Shown: positions 35,432 to 43,637 of the stretch, one piece after another
How the letters are laid out: every line of letters begins with the position of its first letter
Numbering within the stretch: position 1 is the first letter of the stretch
DNA from: Adlercreutzia sp. ZJ473
GTDB taxonomy: Bacteria; Actinomycetota; Coriobacteriia; Coriobacteriales; Eggerthellaceae
Reading direction: 5' to 3'
Length of the DNA: 64,000 nucleotides
Assembly (NCBI RefSeq): GCF_013185065.1
Contig: NZ_JAAVTO010000005.1
Location: 1 to 64,000, forward strand
The notes under the pieces: generated by a model
The model's input: only the letters and a program-made list of their open reading frames with translations
Told to the model about the DNA's origin: nothing
Database searches by the model: none
Program-made: the position numbers and the translations under genes

Positions 35432-36364
35432 ATGCCCATCCGCATTCCCGACTCACTGCCCGCAACCGCCGCGCTCGAGAGCGAGAACATCTTCGTCATG
35501 ACGGAGTACCGGGCCATGCACCAGGACATCCGCCCGCTGAAGCTGCTGCTTCTGAACCTCATGCCCACCAAGATCACCACCGAGACGCAGATCCTGCGCA
35601 AGCTGTCGAACACGCCGCTGCAGATCGAGGTGGAGCTTCTGCAGACCGCCAGCCACGACGCGAAGAACGTGGCGGCCGAGCACCTCGAGACGTTCTACAC
35701 CACCTTCGAAGAGGTGCGCGACCGCCACTTCGACGGCCTCATCATCACGGGCGCGCCGGTCGAGCTGCTCGACTTCGAGGACGTGGACTACTGGGAGGAG
35801 CTCTGCGCCATCATGGAGTGGTCGAAGACCAACGTGCATTCCACGCTGCACATCTGCTGGGGCGCGCAGGCCGGCATCTACTACCACTACGGCGTGCCCA
35901 AGCACGAGCTGTCGCGGAAGGTGTTCGGCGTGTTCGAGCACGACGTGGTCAAGCGCACCTCCCCGCTCATGCGCGGGTTCGACGACGTCTTCCAGGCGCC
36001 GCACTCCCGCTACACCGAGGTGCACGCGGCCGACATCGAGGCGCACCCCGAGCTGGAGCTGGTCGCCGTGTCGGACGAGGCCGGCGTCTATATCGCGAAG
36101 TCGACGGACTCGTCGAACTTCTTCGTGTTCGGGCACCCCGAGTACGACCGCGGCACGCTCAAGGCCGAGTACGACCGCGACGTGGCGCGCGGCCTCGACA
36201 TCGCGCTGCCCGCGCACTACTACCCGAACGACGACCCCACCGCCACGCCGCGCTCCACCTGGCGCGCCCACGCCCAGCTGCTCTACACCAACTGGCTGAA
36301 CTACTACGTGTACCAGACGACGCCCTACGACATCAACCTGACCGGCAAGCACGAAGAGGGGTAG
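35432..36364 (+). CDS. metA: Homoserine O-acetyltransferase (MetA fold)
   Basis: 310 residues from ATG at 35432, with AAAGG upstream. Catalytic Cys142 is in ICWGAQAG, and the His/Glu of the triad are in [16 protein letters not shown]. Residue 111 is Glu (TGAPVE); published work on MetA shows that Glu at 111 selects acetyl-CoA and Gly selects succinyl-CoA. So it should make O-acetylhomoserine, matching MetY next door. The frame opens upstream, but the [11 protein letters not shown] start is standard for the family. Confidence 0.94.
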   Translation: MPIRIPDSLPATAALESENIFVMTEYRAMHQDIRPLKLLLLNLMPTKITTETQILRKLSNTPLQIEVELLQTASHDAKNVAAEHLETFYTTFEEVRDRHFDGLIITGAPVELLDFEDVDYWEELCAIMEWSKTNVHSTLHICWGAQAGIYYHYGVPKHELSRKVFGVFEHDVVKRTSPLMRGFDDVFQAPHSRYTEVHAADIEAHPELELVAVSDEAGVYIAKSTDSSNFFVFGHPEYDRGTLKAEYDRDVARGLDIALPAHYYPNDDPTATPRSTWRAHAQLLYTNWLNYYVYQTTPYDINLTGKHEEG

Positions 36365-36552
36365 CGCGCATCCGCGGGGCGGCGAAGGGCGCGAAGGGCG
36401 GTTGCGGACGCTGGTCGCATTCGTCGCAGCGAGCGCCCCGCGCGGACGCATCGTTTGCAGTTGCGCTCGATCTTGCATAAGCGCATGCAAGCGCACCTCG
36501 CAGATACGCGCACCTGCCTGCGAGGTGCGCGGGGCGGAGGCAACGTGTAGAA

Positions 36553-36568
36553 TGTTTCACGTGAAACA
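36553..36568. other. parS-like ParB-binding site 3
   Basis: TGTTTCACGTGAAACA, identical to sites 1 and 2. It lies 31 bases before a small gene and directly after a TAGAAT that could be its -10 box, so ParB binding could also influence that gene. Confidence 0.92.
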
Positions 36569-36599
36569 CTCGTTCTGCCGTCAAGGAGGAAGATTCGCG

Positions 36600-36773
36600 A
36601 TGCCAAGCAGCGAGCCGCACGTGCGCGTGGTGTACAAGCCGGTCGTCCCGCGTGACGCTGATGCGCCCGATCCCTTCCTGCGTGCGGAAAACGAGGACGA
36701 CGACGGTTACGATCCCTACTCCGACCGCCCCGCCGAGCGCGAGCCCCTCTTCGAAGCGAACCCCTGGGACTAG
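36600..36773 (+). CDS. Small acidic protein of unknown function
   Basis: 57 residues, with AAGGAGG, a consensus ribosome site, at ideal distance. Many Asp/Glu/Pro residues (LRAENEDDDGYDPYSDRPAE) and no membrane or cysteine motif; probably disordered. It sits between parS site 3 and a repeat array. I do not recognise the family; the strong ribosome site is the main reason to call it a gene. Confidence 0.65.
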   Translation: MPSSEPHVRVVYKPVVPRDADAPDPFLRAENEDDDGYDPYSDRPAEREPLFEANPWD

Positions 36774-36798
36774 CCGCCACGCGCAACCGCCGCCGATT

Positions 36799-37019
36799 AT
36801 CGAAACGCGTTCCGCCACGCACTTTCGCAACGCAACTTTGTGGCATTTCTCACAACGTGTTTCGCAAAACAGCTTCCCGAAGTGTCTTTTCCAACGCGTT
36901 TTACGAAACGCGCTTTCGCCGCACGCTTTCGCAACGTGTTACGCGACGTGTTTTCGCCGCCACGTTTCTCAAAACGCACTTTCGCCGCTGCGTTTTACGA
37001 AACGCATTCCGCAAAACGT
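36799..37019. repeat. Degenerate short-repeat array (TTTCGCAAAACGC-like)
   Basis: About fourteen head-to-tail copies of a 12-16 base unit near TTTCGCAAAACGC, with variants such as TTTTACGAAACGC and TTTCGCCGCACGC. It fills the gap between the 57-residue gene and the HAD gene. One copy (36860-36870) matches the repeat arm beside parS site 1 exactly. Confidence 0.85.
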
Positions 37020-37063
37020 CCCCCAAGGACCCCAGGGACCCCCAGGGGTTCCCTGGGAGTCCC

Positions 37064-37732
37064 TTACGAGTCCCCGAGGAGCATGTCGACGGTTACCTCG
37101 ACGAGGGACTCTGCGAACAGGTCGGCTTCCCTCCTCAGGTCATCCCTGGTTGCGGACAAGTCGCAGTCGTGGACGCCGAGCGTGCGGTAGCCGGCCGCAT
37201 TGAGCGTCCTGATGGCGTAGATCGCGTCCTCCACGCCCCAGGTCTGCTCTCGCGTGGTGCCGAGCGCCTCGCGCGCGCGGTCGTACACCGCGGGCTCGCG
37301 CTTCGAGGCCCCCACGTCGTCAACTGACACCACCGCCCGCAGATACGGCGTGAACCCCGCTGAGCGCAGCCCCGCGTCGAGCAGCGGCTTGGGCGAGGAG
37401 GACGCCACCGCCAGGGGCACGCCGCGCGCGTCAAGGGCGCGCACGAGCTCGAGCGCGCCCGGCTTCGCCATCGCGCGGTTCTCGTAGTAGTCGCGCATGA
37501 TCTCGTCGATCATCCGCTCGACGTCGGCGCCTGACTCCCCCAGCCCGAACTTGCCGTGCAGATACGCGCCGCACTCGGGAATGGTCATGGTGGTGAGGAC
37601 GTCGGTGTCCTCCTTCGCGAGCTCCGCGCCCGCGCGCTCAGCCAGACTTGACTCCAGCTCCCGCCATGCCGCCATCGAGTCAAGCAACGTCCCATCACAG
37701 TCGAAAACAACGCCCACGCGCTTCTCCTGCAT
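37064..37732 (-). CDS. HAD-superfamily phosphatase (beta-phosphoglucomutase-like)
   Basis: 222 residues from ATG at 37732 with AAGGAG upstream. Motif I FDCDGTLLDS holds the nucleophile Asp; motif II is VASSSP; motif III Lys falls in ASKREPAVYDRA; motif IV is GVEDAIYAI. A helical cap lies between I and II. Probably a sugar-phosphate or similar phosphatase/mutase. The substrate cannot be assigned. Confidence 0.88.
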   Translation of the reverse strand: MQEKRVGVVFDCDGTLLDSMAAWRELESSLAERAGAELAKEDTDVLTTMTIPECGAYLHGKFGLGESGADVERMIDEIMRDYYENRAMAKPGALELVRALDARGVPLAVASSSPKPLLDAGLRSAGFTPYLRAVVSVDDVGASKREPAVYDRAREALGTTREQTWGVEDAIYAIRTLNAAGYRTLGVHDCDLSATRDDLRREADLFAESLVEVTVDMLLGDS

Positions 37733-37800
37733 CAATGCACTCCTTCTCCGCCTCTTAGGCACGTTTGACAAACCACCCTGCGTTCTGCATCTATGAGTAA

Positions 37801-37827
37801 AGAAGGGGGCCTCTTCGACCCCCTTCG
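37801..37827 (-). terminator. Terminator between hom and the HAD gene
   Basis: GAAGGGGG/CCCCCTTC stem (37803-37810 with 37820-37827) followed on the minus strand by TTTACTC, a short T-tract. Imperfect ~18-base CTGCCCGCCGAAAGCC-like repeats lie between it and hom. Confidence 0.65.
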
Positions 37828-37976
37828 AAACTCCCATCAAACTCGGCTGCCCGCCGGAACCCCGTCGCCTGCCGAGGCTGCCCGCCGAAAGCCGGCTGCC
37901 TGCCGAAGCCTCGTCACCTGCCGAAATCCGACCCGCCCCGCCGTCACGCCAACGAGGCAGGCCCGGGCGAAGCTCG

Positions 37977-39260
37977 CTACTCCTCGACGCGAATGAGCGA
38001 CGGCTCGGCGTGCAGGACGTCGTCGAGGCCGCGGATCTCCTCGATGACCTCGCGAATCGCACGCTCTTTGGCCGTGTGCGTCACGTAGACGATCTCGACT
38101 GTGCCGCCGTTCTTCTGGCCGCGCTGCACCACCGAGTGCACGCTCACGCCGTGGTTGGCGAACACGCCCGCCATGGCCGCCAGAACGCCCGGGCGGTCCG
38201 ACACGGTGAAGCGGATGTAGTACTTCATCGAGAGCTCTTCGATCGGCAGGATGGGCAGCTCGTCGGTGCAGGTGCATCCCACGATGGGGTCGATGCCCTG
38301 CTGCATGTGGCGCGCCACCTCGAGCACGTCGCCCATGACCGCGCTCGCCGCCGCGCCCGCGCCGGCGCCCTCGCCGAAGAACATCGTCTCGCCCACGAAG
38401 TCGCCCGTCACGTAGATGGCGTTGAACACGCCGTTCACCTTCGCCAGCTGGTGGTCGACCGGGATCATGGTGGGATGGACGCGCACGTCGATGCCGCCCT
38501 CGGTGCGGTGCGCGATGGCCAGCAGCTTCACCACGTAGCCCATGTCGCGCGCCGTCTCGAGATCGACGGGCGTGATGTTGGTGATGCCGCGCGTGTACAC
38601 GTCGTCCATGGTCACGCGCGAGTTGAACGCGATGGACGCCAGGATGGCGATCTTGGCGGCGGCGTCGAACCCGTCGACGTCGGCTGACGGGTTCGCCTCG
38701 GCGAAGCCCTTCGCCTGCGCCTCGGCGAGCACGGCGTCGTAGTCCATGCCGTCCTCGTCCATGCGCGTGAGCATGTAGTTGGTGGTGCCGTTCACGATGC
38801 CCATGACCGAGCTGATCTCGTTGGCGATCAGCGAGTGCTTCAGCGGCCCGATGATGGGAATGCCGCCGCCCACGCTGGCCTCGAAGGCGATCTCGCGGTT
38901 CTTGGCCGCGGCCGTCTCCATGATCTCCTTGCCGCAGGTGGCCATGAGCGCCTTGTTGGCCGTGACCACGTTCTTGCCGGCGCCCAGCGCGTCGAGCACC
39001 ACCGTGCGCGCGAACGTGGTGCCGCCGATCAACTCGATGACCAGGTCGATGTCGGGATCGTCGATGATGTCGCGGAAGTTGTCCGTGAACAGGTGCCCCA
39101 CGCCGTGCGCCTCGGCCTCGGACGGGTCGAGCGAGCACACGCGCGCCAGCTCGATGTCGATGCCGTAGTGGCGCAGAAACGCGTCCTTGTGCTTCAAGAT
39201 GATGTCGATGCAGCCGCCGCCCACCGTGCCGGTGCCCACCAAGCCAATTCTAACCGCCAT
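37977..39260 (-). CDS. hom: Homoserine dehydrogenase
   Basis: 427 residues, single-function length. NAD(P) loop GLVGTGTVGGG at the N terminus. Catalytic region includes NGTTNYMLTRM, DVDGFDAAAKIAILASIAF and GEGAGAGAAASAVMGD. A C-terminal ACT domain (FTVSDRPGVLAAMAGVFANH) is the usual threonine-feedback site. It reduces aspartate semialdehyde to homoserine for Met and Thr. It follows lysA by 65 bases on the same strand, an arrangement known from actinobacteria. Confidence 0.95.
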   Translation of the reverse strand: MAVRIGLVGTGTVGGGCIDIILKHKDAFLRHYGIDIELARVCSLDPSEAEAHGVGHLFTDNFRDIIDDPDIDLVIELIGGTTFARTVVLDALGAGKNVVTANKALMATCGKEIMETAAAKNREIAFEASVGGGIPIIGPLKHSLIANEISSVMGIVNGTTNYMLTRMDEDGMDYDAVLAEAQAKGFAEANPSADVDGFDAAAKIAILASIAFNSRVTMDDVYTRGITNITPVDLETARDMGYVVKLLAIAHRTEGGIDVRVHPTMIPVDHQLAKVNGVFNAIYVTGDFVGETMFFGEGAGAGAAASAVMGDVLEVARHMQQGIDPIVGCTCTDELPILPIEELSMKYYIRFTVSDRPGVLAAMAGVFANHGVSVHSVVQRGQKNGGTVEIVYVTHTAKERAIREVIEEIRGLDDVLHAEPSLIRVEE

Positions 39261-39325
39261 GTCGTGCTCTCTCCTTCGTTCTGCCGCGAAGCGCGAATCC
39301 CTCGGACCTGCAGGTCTCGCTGAAC

Positions 39326-40681
39326 CTACAGGTCTCGCTGATAGAGATCATTATACGTTTCGCGGCGAGTCACCACGCGCGCGACGCCGTCTTTTACGAA
39401 CACCACGGCCGGGCGAGGCTGCCCGTTGTAGTTCGAGGCCATGGTGGCGCAGTACGCGCCCGTGCCGAACACGCACACGACGTCCCCCAGGTCAGGGTGC
39501 TGCAGCGGCATGTCGACCACCACCGCGTCGCCGCTCTCGCAGTGCTTGCCGCACAGCGTGACGATCTCGGTGCGCGGCTGGCCCGCCTTGTTCGCGATGG
39601 TCGGCTCGTAGTCGGCGTGGTAGAGCGCCGTGCGGATGTTGTCGGACATGCCGCCGTCGACCGCCACGTATTTGCGGATGCCCGGCAGCGTCTTGAGGAT
39701 GCCCACGGTGTAGAGCGTCACGCCCGGCGTGGCCACCAGGCTGCGGCCCGGCTCCACCATCAGGCGCGGCAGCGGCAGGCCGTGCTGCCCGCACAGCTCG
39801 CGCACGGCGGAGCAGGTCACCTCGGCGAAGTCCTCGATGGAGGACGGCCGGTCGTCGGCGGTGTAGGCGACGCCCAAGCCGCCGCCCAGGTCGAGCTCCT
39901 CGATGACGTGGCCGTACTCGTCGCGGATGCGCGCCATGAACTCCACCATGACGGCCGCCGCCTCGCGGAACGAGTGCAGCGCGAAGATCTGCGAGCCGAT
40001 GTGGCAGTGCAGGCCGGCCAGGCGCACGTTCGTCGTCTCAAGCGCCGTGCCCACGCAGGTGAACGCGAAGTCATCGCGCATGTTGAAGCCGAACTTGGAG
40101 TCCTCGCAGCCCGTGCGGATGTACTCGTGCGTGTCGGCCTCCACGCCCGGCGTGATGCGCAGGTAGATGTCCTGCACTTTGCCGAGGCGCCCGGCGATCT
40201 CGCTCACGCGCGCCAGCTCGATGCGGCTGTCCACCACGATGCGGCCGACGCCGGCGGAGATGGCCTCCTCGAGCTCCTGGGGCGTCTTGTTGTTGCCGTG
40301 CACGAACACGCGCTCTGCGGGGAAGCCCACGCTCAGCGCGCATGCCAGCTCGCCGCCGCCCGACACGTCGAGGCACATGCCCTCGGCGTTCGCCAGGCGC
40401 ACGACCTCCTTGTTCAGAAACGCCTTCGACGCGTAGATGATGTCGGAGTCCTCGTAGCGGGCACGGAAGGCGTCGCGGTAGGACTCCATGCGGCTCACGA
40501 GGTCGGCCTCGTCGAACACGTAGAGCGCCGTGCCCTGCTCGCGCGCGAGCTCGACCATGTCCACGCCGCCGATGAACAGGTGGTCGTCGCGCACCTCCGC
40601 AGTCATCGGCAGCACCGCGCCGAGGTCCATGGTGGTGCGGTTGTCGGGCTGTTTCGTCAGGTCAGAGGCGGGCAGAGACAT
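39326..40681 (-). CDS. lysA: Diaminopimelate decarboxylase
   Basis: 451 residues from ATG at 40681, with GAAAGGA upstream. Alanine-racemase-type barrel with PLP Lys86 in IIYASKAFLNKEV; GLHCHIGSQIF, LDLGGGLGVAYT and VEPGRSLV are PLP phosphate contacts, and GKHCESGD carries the active-site Cys of the C-terminal barrel. It makes L-lysine from meso-DAP. With hom it forms an aspartate-family operon. Confidence 0.95.
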   Translation of the reverse strand: MSLPASDLTKQPDNRTTMDLGAVLPMTAEVRDDHLFIGGVDMVELAREQGTALYVFDEADLVSRMESYRDAFRARYEDSDIIYASKAFLNKEVVRLANAEGMCLDVSGGGELACALSVGFPAERVFVHGNNKTPQELEEAISAGVGRIVVDSRIELARVSEIAGRLGKVQDIYLRITPGVEADTHEYIRTGCEDSKFGFNMRDDFAFTCVGTALETTNVRLAGLHCHIGSQIFALHSFREAAAVMVEFMARIRDEYGHVIEELDLGGGLGVAYTADDRPSSIEDFAEVTCSAVRELCGQHGLPLPRLMVEPGRSLVATPGVTLYTVGILKTLPGIRKYVAVDGGMSDNIRTALYHADYEPTIANKAGQPRTEIVTLCGKHCESGDAVVVDMPLQHPDLGDVVCVFGTGAYCATMASNYNGQPRPAVVFVKDGVARVVTRRETYNDLYQRDL

Positions 40682-40972
40682 AGCGGGTCCTTTCGTGGGC
40701 CGACTTTCGGCGCCGCAGGGCGCGCAAAGCCGACAGTCTAGCATCGAGCGTGTGAAGTCCACACAGTATACCGTGACGAACAAAGGCGCGTTTTTCCATC
40801 AGGTAAATTGTCGGGAAAATATCCGCCGCCATTGTCAAGGAGGTGACAGGCGCGAGGGGCAGGCGCCGGGGGCCGGGCCAGAGGGCGCGCAGAAGGCAGG
40901 CGCCGGGAGCCGCGCCGAACTTGAAGCCCTAACCTGCATAAACTCCCAGCCCTCGCCCCGCTCAAAGTCCCC

Positions 40973-40978
40973 TATAAT
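40973..40978 (+). promoter_or_regulatory. -10 box (TATAAT) for the MoaE-like gene
   Basis: Consensus TATAAT within CCCCTATAATGGGG, 38 bases before the start codon. The flanking C and G runs make a small inverted repeat. Confidence 0.6.
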
Positions 40979-41015
40979 GGGGCGGAACTATTATCTTTAG
41001 CGAAGGGAGATTCCC

Positions 41016-41411
41016 ATGGCAAAGCAGGAACCGTCAATCGACCAGTGGCTCGCGGAGGCGAAGGCCGACCCGAAGGCGGCGCAGTGCGGCATGTTCCTCA
41101 CGCACAACGGCGTGGTGCGCGTGACGCCGAAGGCGCAGGTGCGCGAAGGCGTCGAGGGCCTCGGCGAGGTGGCGCAGGTCGAGTTCTCCTACGACGCCGC
41201 CGGCCTTGAGGCCGCCGTCAACGAAGCGCTCACCTGGGACGGCGTGTACTACGTCCGCGTCTGGCTGAACGAGGGCACCTGCAAGGTGGGCGACTCGCTC
41301 ATGTACGTGCTCATCGGCGCCGACATCCGCCCGCGCTGCATCGACGCGCTGCAGAAGCTCGTCGGGAAGATCAAGAACGAGCTCGTGGTGGAGAAGGAGA
41401 TCTACGCCTAA
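41016..41411 (+). CDS. MoaE-like molybdopterin synthase subunit
   Basis: 131 residues, with AAGGGAG upstream. The C-terminal half (VRVWLNEGTCKVGDSLMYVLIGADIRP as separate strands, then KIKNELVVEKEIYA) follows the MoaE pattern in which a GxLxVGD strand precedes a helix. The N-terminal half aligns less well. If MoaE, it would accept sulfur from MoaD to make molybdopterin, useful for the oxidoreductases 4-12 kb away. No moaD is adjacent, so the call is tentative. Confidence 0.55.
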   Translation: MAKQEPSIDQWLAEAKADPKAAQCGMFLTHNGVVRVTPKAQVREGVEGLGEVAQVEFSYDAAGLEAAVNEALTWDGVYYVRVWLNEGTCKVGDSLMYVLIGADIRPRCIDALQKLVGKIKNELVVEKEIYA

Positions 41412-41560
41412 GGCGTGCAGCGCAAGCGCCTGCGCCGCACGCATAGCCGCACCTGCGTCAGGCGCGCGACTCGATAGGCTGCGCGCCTTTGCGTTGCTCG
41501 CTCTTTCCTGCAGAATGACGAGCGGAGCCTGCAACGCTCCGACGAGAAGAAAGACCCCTC

Positions 41561-42382
41561 ATGCTCACCGAGAACATGACCCAGGCCTACCTGGACCGCA
41601 TCGGATTCACCGATCCCGTCCGCGCCGACTGCGCCGCGCTCGACGCGCTCGTCTGCCGGCACCAGCGCAGCGTGCCCTTCGAGACGGTCACGCTGCACCG
41701 CCGCGGCGCCGTGCCCGACCTAGAAGTCGACGCCCTCTTCGGCAAGATAGTCGCCCGCCGCCTCGGCGGATACTGCTTCGAGCTGAACAAGCTGTTCGAG
41801 GAGCTGCTGCGCGCGCTCGGGTTCGACGCGCGACCCGTGCTCTGCCGCTCGGTGCGAGGACGCGACGCGCGCATGCCCATCAACCACCGCGGCCTCGCCG
41901 TACGCCTCGACGACGGTGACTTCTTCGTTGACGTGGGCTTCGGCGGCCCCATGCCCGCCGGCGCGCTCCTGCTGGAGCACGACGTGGAGCAGCGCGTCGC
42001 TGGCGAGCTCTACACGCCTCGCCGCATCGACAGCACCTGGTGGACGGTCGAGCGCGTCACGCGCGCTGCACGCGACCTGTATGACGACGAAGCGCCCGAG
42101 CGGCGCCAGGTGGAGCTCGAGCTGTGCACCGCCGCCGTCGAGGACATCGACTTCAACGCACTCAACCTGCTCTGCGCGCAGCCGGGCACGCTCTTCCGCG
42201 ACCACGAGATAGCGAACCTGCGTACCGCGGACGGCTACCTCGGCCTCAAGGACGGCGTGCTCACCAAGCGCGCCAGCGGCCGGAAGGAAGTCGCCGAGCT
42301 GCCCGACCGCGCCGCCGTCGACGAGGCCCTCATCACCCTCTTCGGGATGAAGACCATCCGCAGCTGGCCCGCCGAAGCGTAG
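41561..42382 (+). CDS. Arylamine N-acetyltransferase
   Basis: 273 residues. The Cys-His-Asp triad is clear: Cys72 in RRLGGYCFELN, His109 in INHRGLAV, Asp124 in FVDVGFGGP. QRSVPFETVTLH is the family start motif. NATs move acetyl from acetyl-CoA to aromatic amines and hydrazines; gut bacterial members acetylate drugs such as 5-aminosalicylate. A weak AGAAAG site precedes ATG at 41561; ATG at 41576 is an alternative. Single gene. Confidence 0.94.
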   Translation: MLTENMTQAYLDRIGFTDPVRADCAALDALVCRHQRSVPFETVTLHRRGAVPDLEVDALFGKIVARRLGGYCFELNKLFEELLRALGFDARPVLCRSVRGRDARMPINHRGLAVRLDDGDFFVDVGFGGPMPAGALLLEHDVEQRVAGELYTPRRIDSTWWTVERVTRAARDLYDDEAPERRQVELELCTAAVEDIDFNALNLLCAQPGTLFRDHEIANLRTADGYLGLKDGVLTKRASGRKEVAELPDRAAVDEALITLFGMKTIRSWPAEA

Positions 42383-42412
42383 GAAGGCAGCCCGCCGAAA
42401 GCGAACAGCGCA

Positions 42413-42707
42413 TCAAGATCCTCGGAGAAGCCGGTGCACAGCATGCGCGCACTCTGCAGCGATGCCGTCAAGGTCCTGGACGGTCGGCTGGCTGGCAAGC
42501 GGCAGGGCGGGCACGTATTCAAGCGCGCCGAAGTCGTCTTCGCAGCCAAGCGCAATGGATACGCGAATGAGCGACTCGAGGGATATCTGGTGCGTCTGCT
42601 CGAACCGCTCCAAAGAGCGAGTGGGGGACGCACGCACGCGTCCCCCACCCAACGTAAAGCGAGCCTCGCTAACTTCTCGCGAGCGCTTGAAGCTGGCGAG
42701 ATAGTCG
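42413..42707 (-). pseudogene. Decayed XRE-type regulator fragment
   Basis: The frame reads LERFEQTHQISLESLIRVSI followed by ALGCEDDFGALEY, the second half of a short HipB/XRE DNA-binding domain as found in many gut-bacterial antitoxins. The first helices are replaced by a glycine/arginine-rich stretch encoded by an 11-bp perfect hairpin (GTGGGGGACGC, 42621-42631 with 42638-42648), and no start codon is credible. It runs up to the stop of the MBL-fold gene. Probably non-functional. Confidence 0.6.
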
Positions 42708-43604
42708 CTAGCCGCAACAGTCAGCAGGCAAAACGCCCCGCCAGGGCAGCCGGCCGACCAGAGCGCCCAATTTGCGAAGCTGATACACCTTAAGCCCTTC
42801 CTTGGGCTCGTCGTACGGCATGCGATCAGCGCGATAGGAGTCGTGCGGCAGAATCACCTTGGAGATGTCGTCGCCGACGATGGCCATTATCTCGTCGTAC
42901 GCTTTCATGGCGCCGTAGGGCGCCGCATTGCCCATGGCCGGCGGCAGGTAGAAGGGCTTCTCCTCAACACCGAGGATGTTGCCCTGACGCGTCGCCACAT
43001 CCCCGGCGTCGACATAAGGGCCGTCGGGCGTGCGGATGACCACCAGCTGGTCAGCAAACGAGTGGGCGCTGCTCGTCTTGATGACGTCGATTCCCGGCAG
43101 CAGATCAGCCACATCCCCGTCAAGCAGGGTCAGGCGCCCCTCTGCCTCGAGGGCACGCGCGCGCTTGAGGTCCTCCGCGTCGACGGACATGAACATCAAC
43201 AGGGCCTTCTTGGGATCGGACGCGATGTCCTCCCACGCCTCCAGGTCATCGCGCTGCAGGTAAAACTGTGCGTTCGGATACACCTCGAGAGCGCCCATGT
43301 GGTCGAAATGGCTATGAGTCAAAACAACGTCGTCTATGTCATCAGGCGTCAAGCCCACCGTCGCCAGCATTTCCTGCGGACTGTGGCAGTAGTCCAGGAA
43401 ATTCTTGGCCAAGCCCTGCTTGACCGGGTCGTCTAGGTCCATACCCGTGTCGACGAGGATGTTCTTGCCGCCACCCTGCAGAAGCGCGATGGCAAAGACG
43501 TTGTAATCCCTGTTCGACGTGTATTGATTGCTGTACTGCATGGTCTCGGGAATAGCGCCTGAACCGTACTCGAAGATCGTTATCTTGTAGTCGACATGTC
43601 CCAT
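42708..43604 (-). CDS. MBL-fold hydrolase, AHL-lactonase-like
   Basis: 298 residues. Metal-binding HSHFDH at 97-102, preceded by LVDTGMD, with the later His in SSAHSFADQ and Asp in VDAGDVA. It resembles the N-acyl homoserine lactonase family in layout, but this fold also hydrolyses many other esters and lactones. It is the last gene of the transhydroxylase operon, so a role on an aromatic or lactone intermediate is more likely than quorum quenching. The C-terminal ~20 residues may be altered by the decayed gene downstream. Confidence 0.83.
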   Translation of the reverse strand: MGHVDYKITIFEYGSGAIPETMQYSNQYTSNRDYNVFAIALLQGGGKNILVDTGMDLDDPVKQGLAKNFLDYCHSPQEMLATVGLTPDDIDDVVLTHSHFDHMGALEVYPNAQFYLQRDDLEAWEDIASDPKKALLMFMSVDAEDLKRARALEAEGRLTLLDGDVADLLPGIDVIKTSSAHSFADQLVVIRTPDGPYVDAGDVATRQGNILGVEEKPFYLPPAMGNAAPYGAMKAYDEIMAIVGDDISKVILPHDSYRADRMPYDEPKEGLKVYQLRKLGALVGRLPWRGVLPADCCG

Positions 43605-43637
43605 GATGCCACTCCTTTGCCGTCTCTCAATTACCCG

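Noticed and set aside
35432-36364. Homoserine O-succinyltransferase
   Set aside because: Residue 111 is Glu, the acetyl-CoA determinant, and the partner gene is MetY.
36799-37019. Possible CRISPR or tRNA-like cluster
   Set aside because: Repeats are too short and degenerate, without spacers; no cloverleaf arms.
42434-42793. 119-codon plus-strand frame
   Set aside because: Antisense to the XRE remnant and the end of the MBL-fold gene; no domain or ribosome site.
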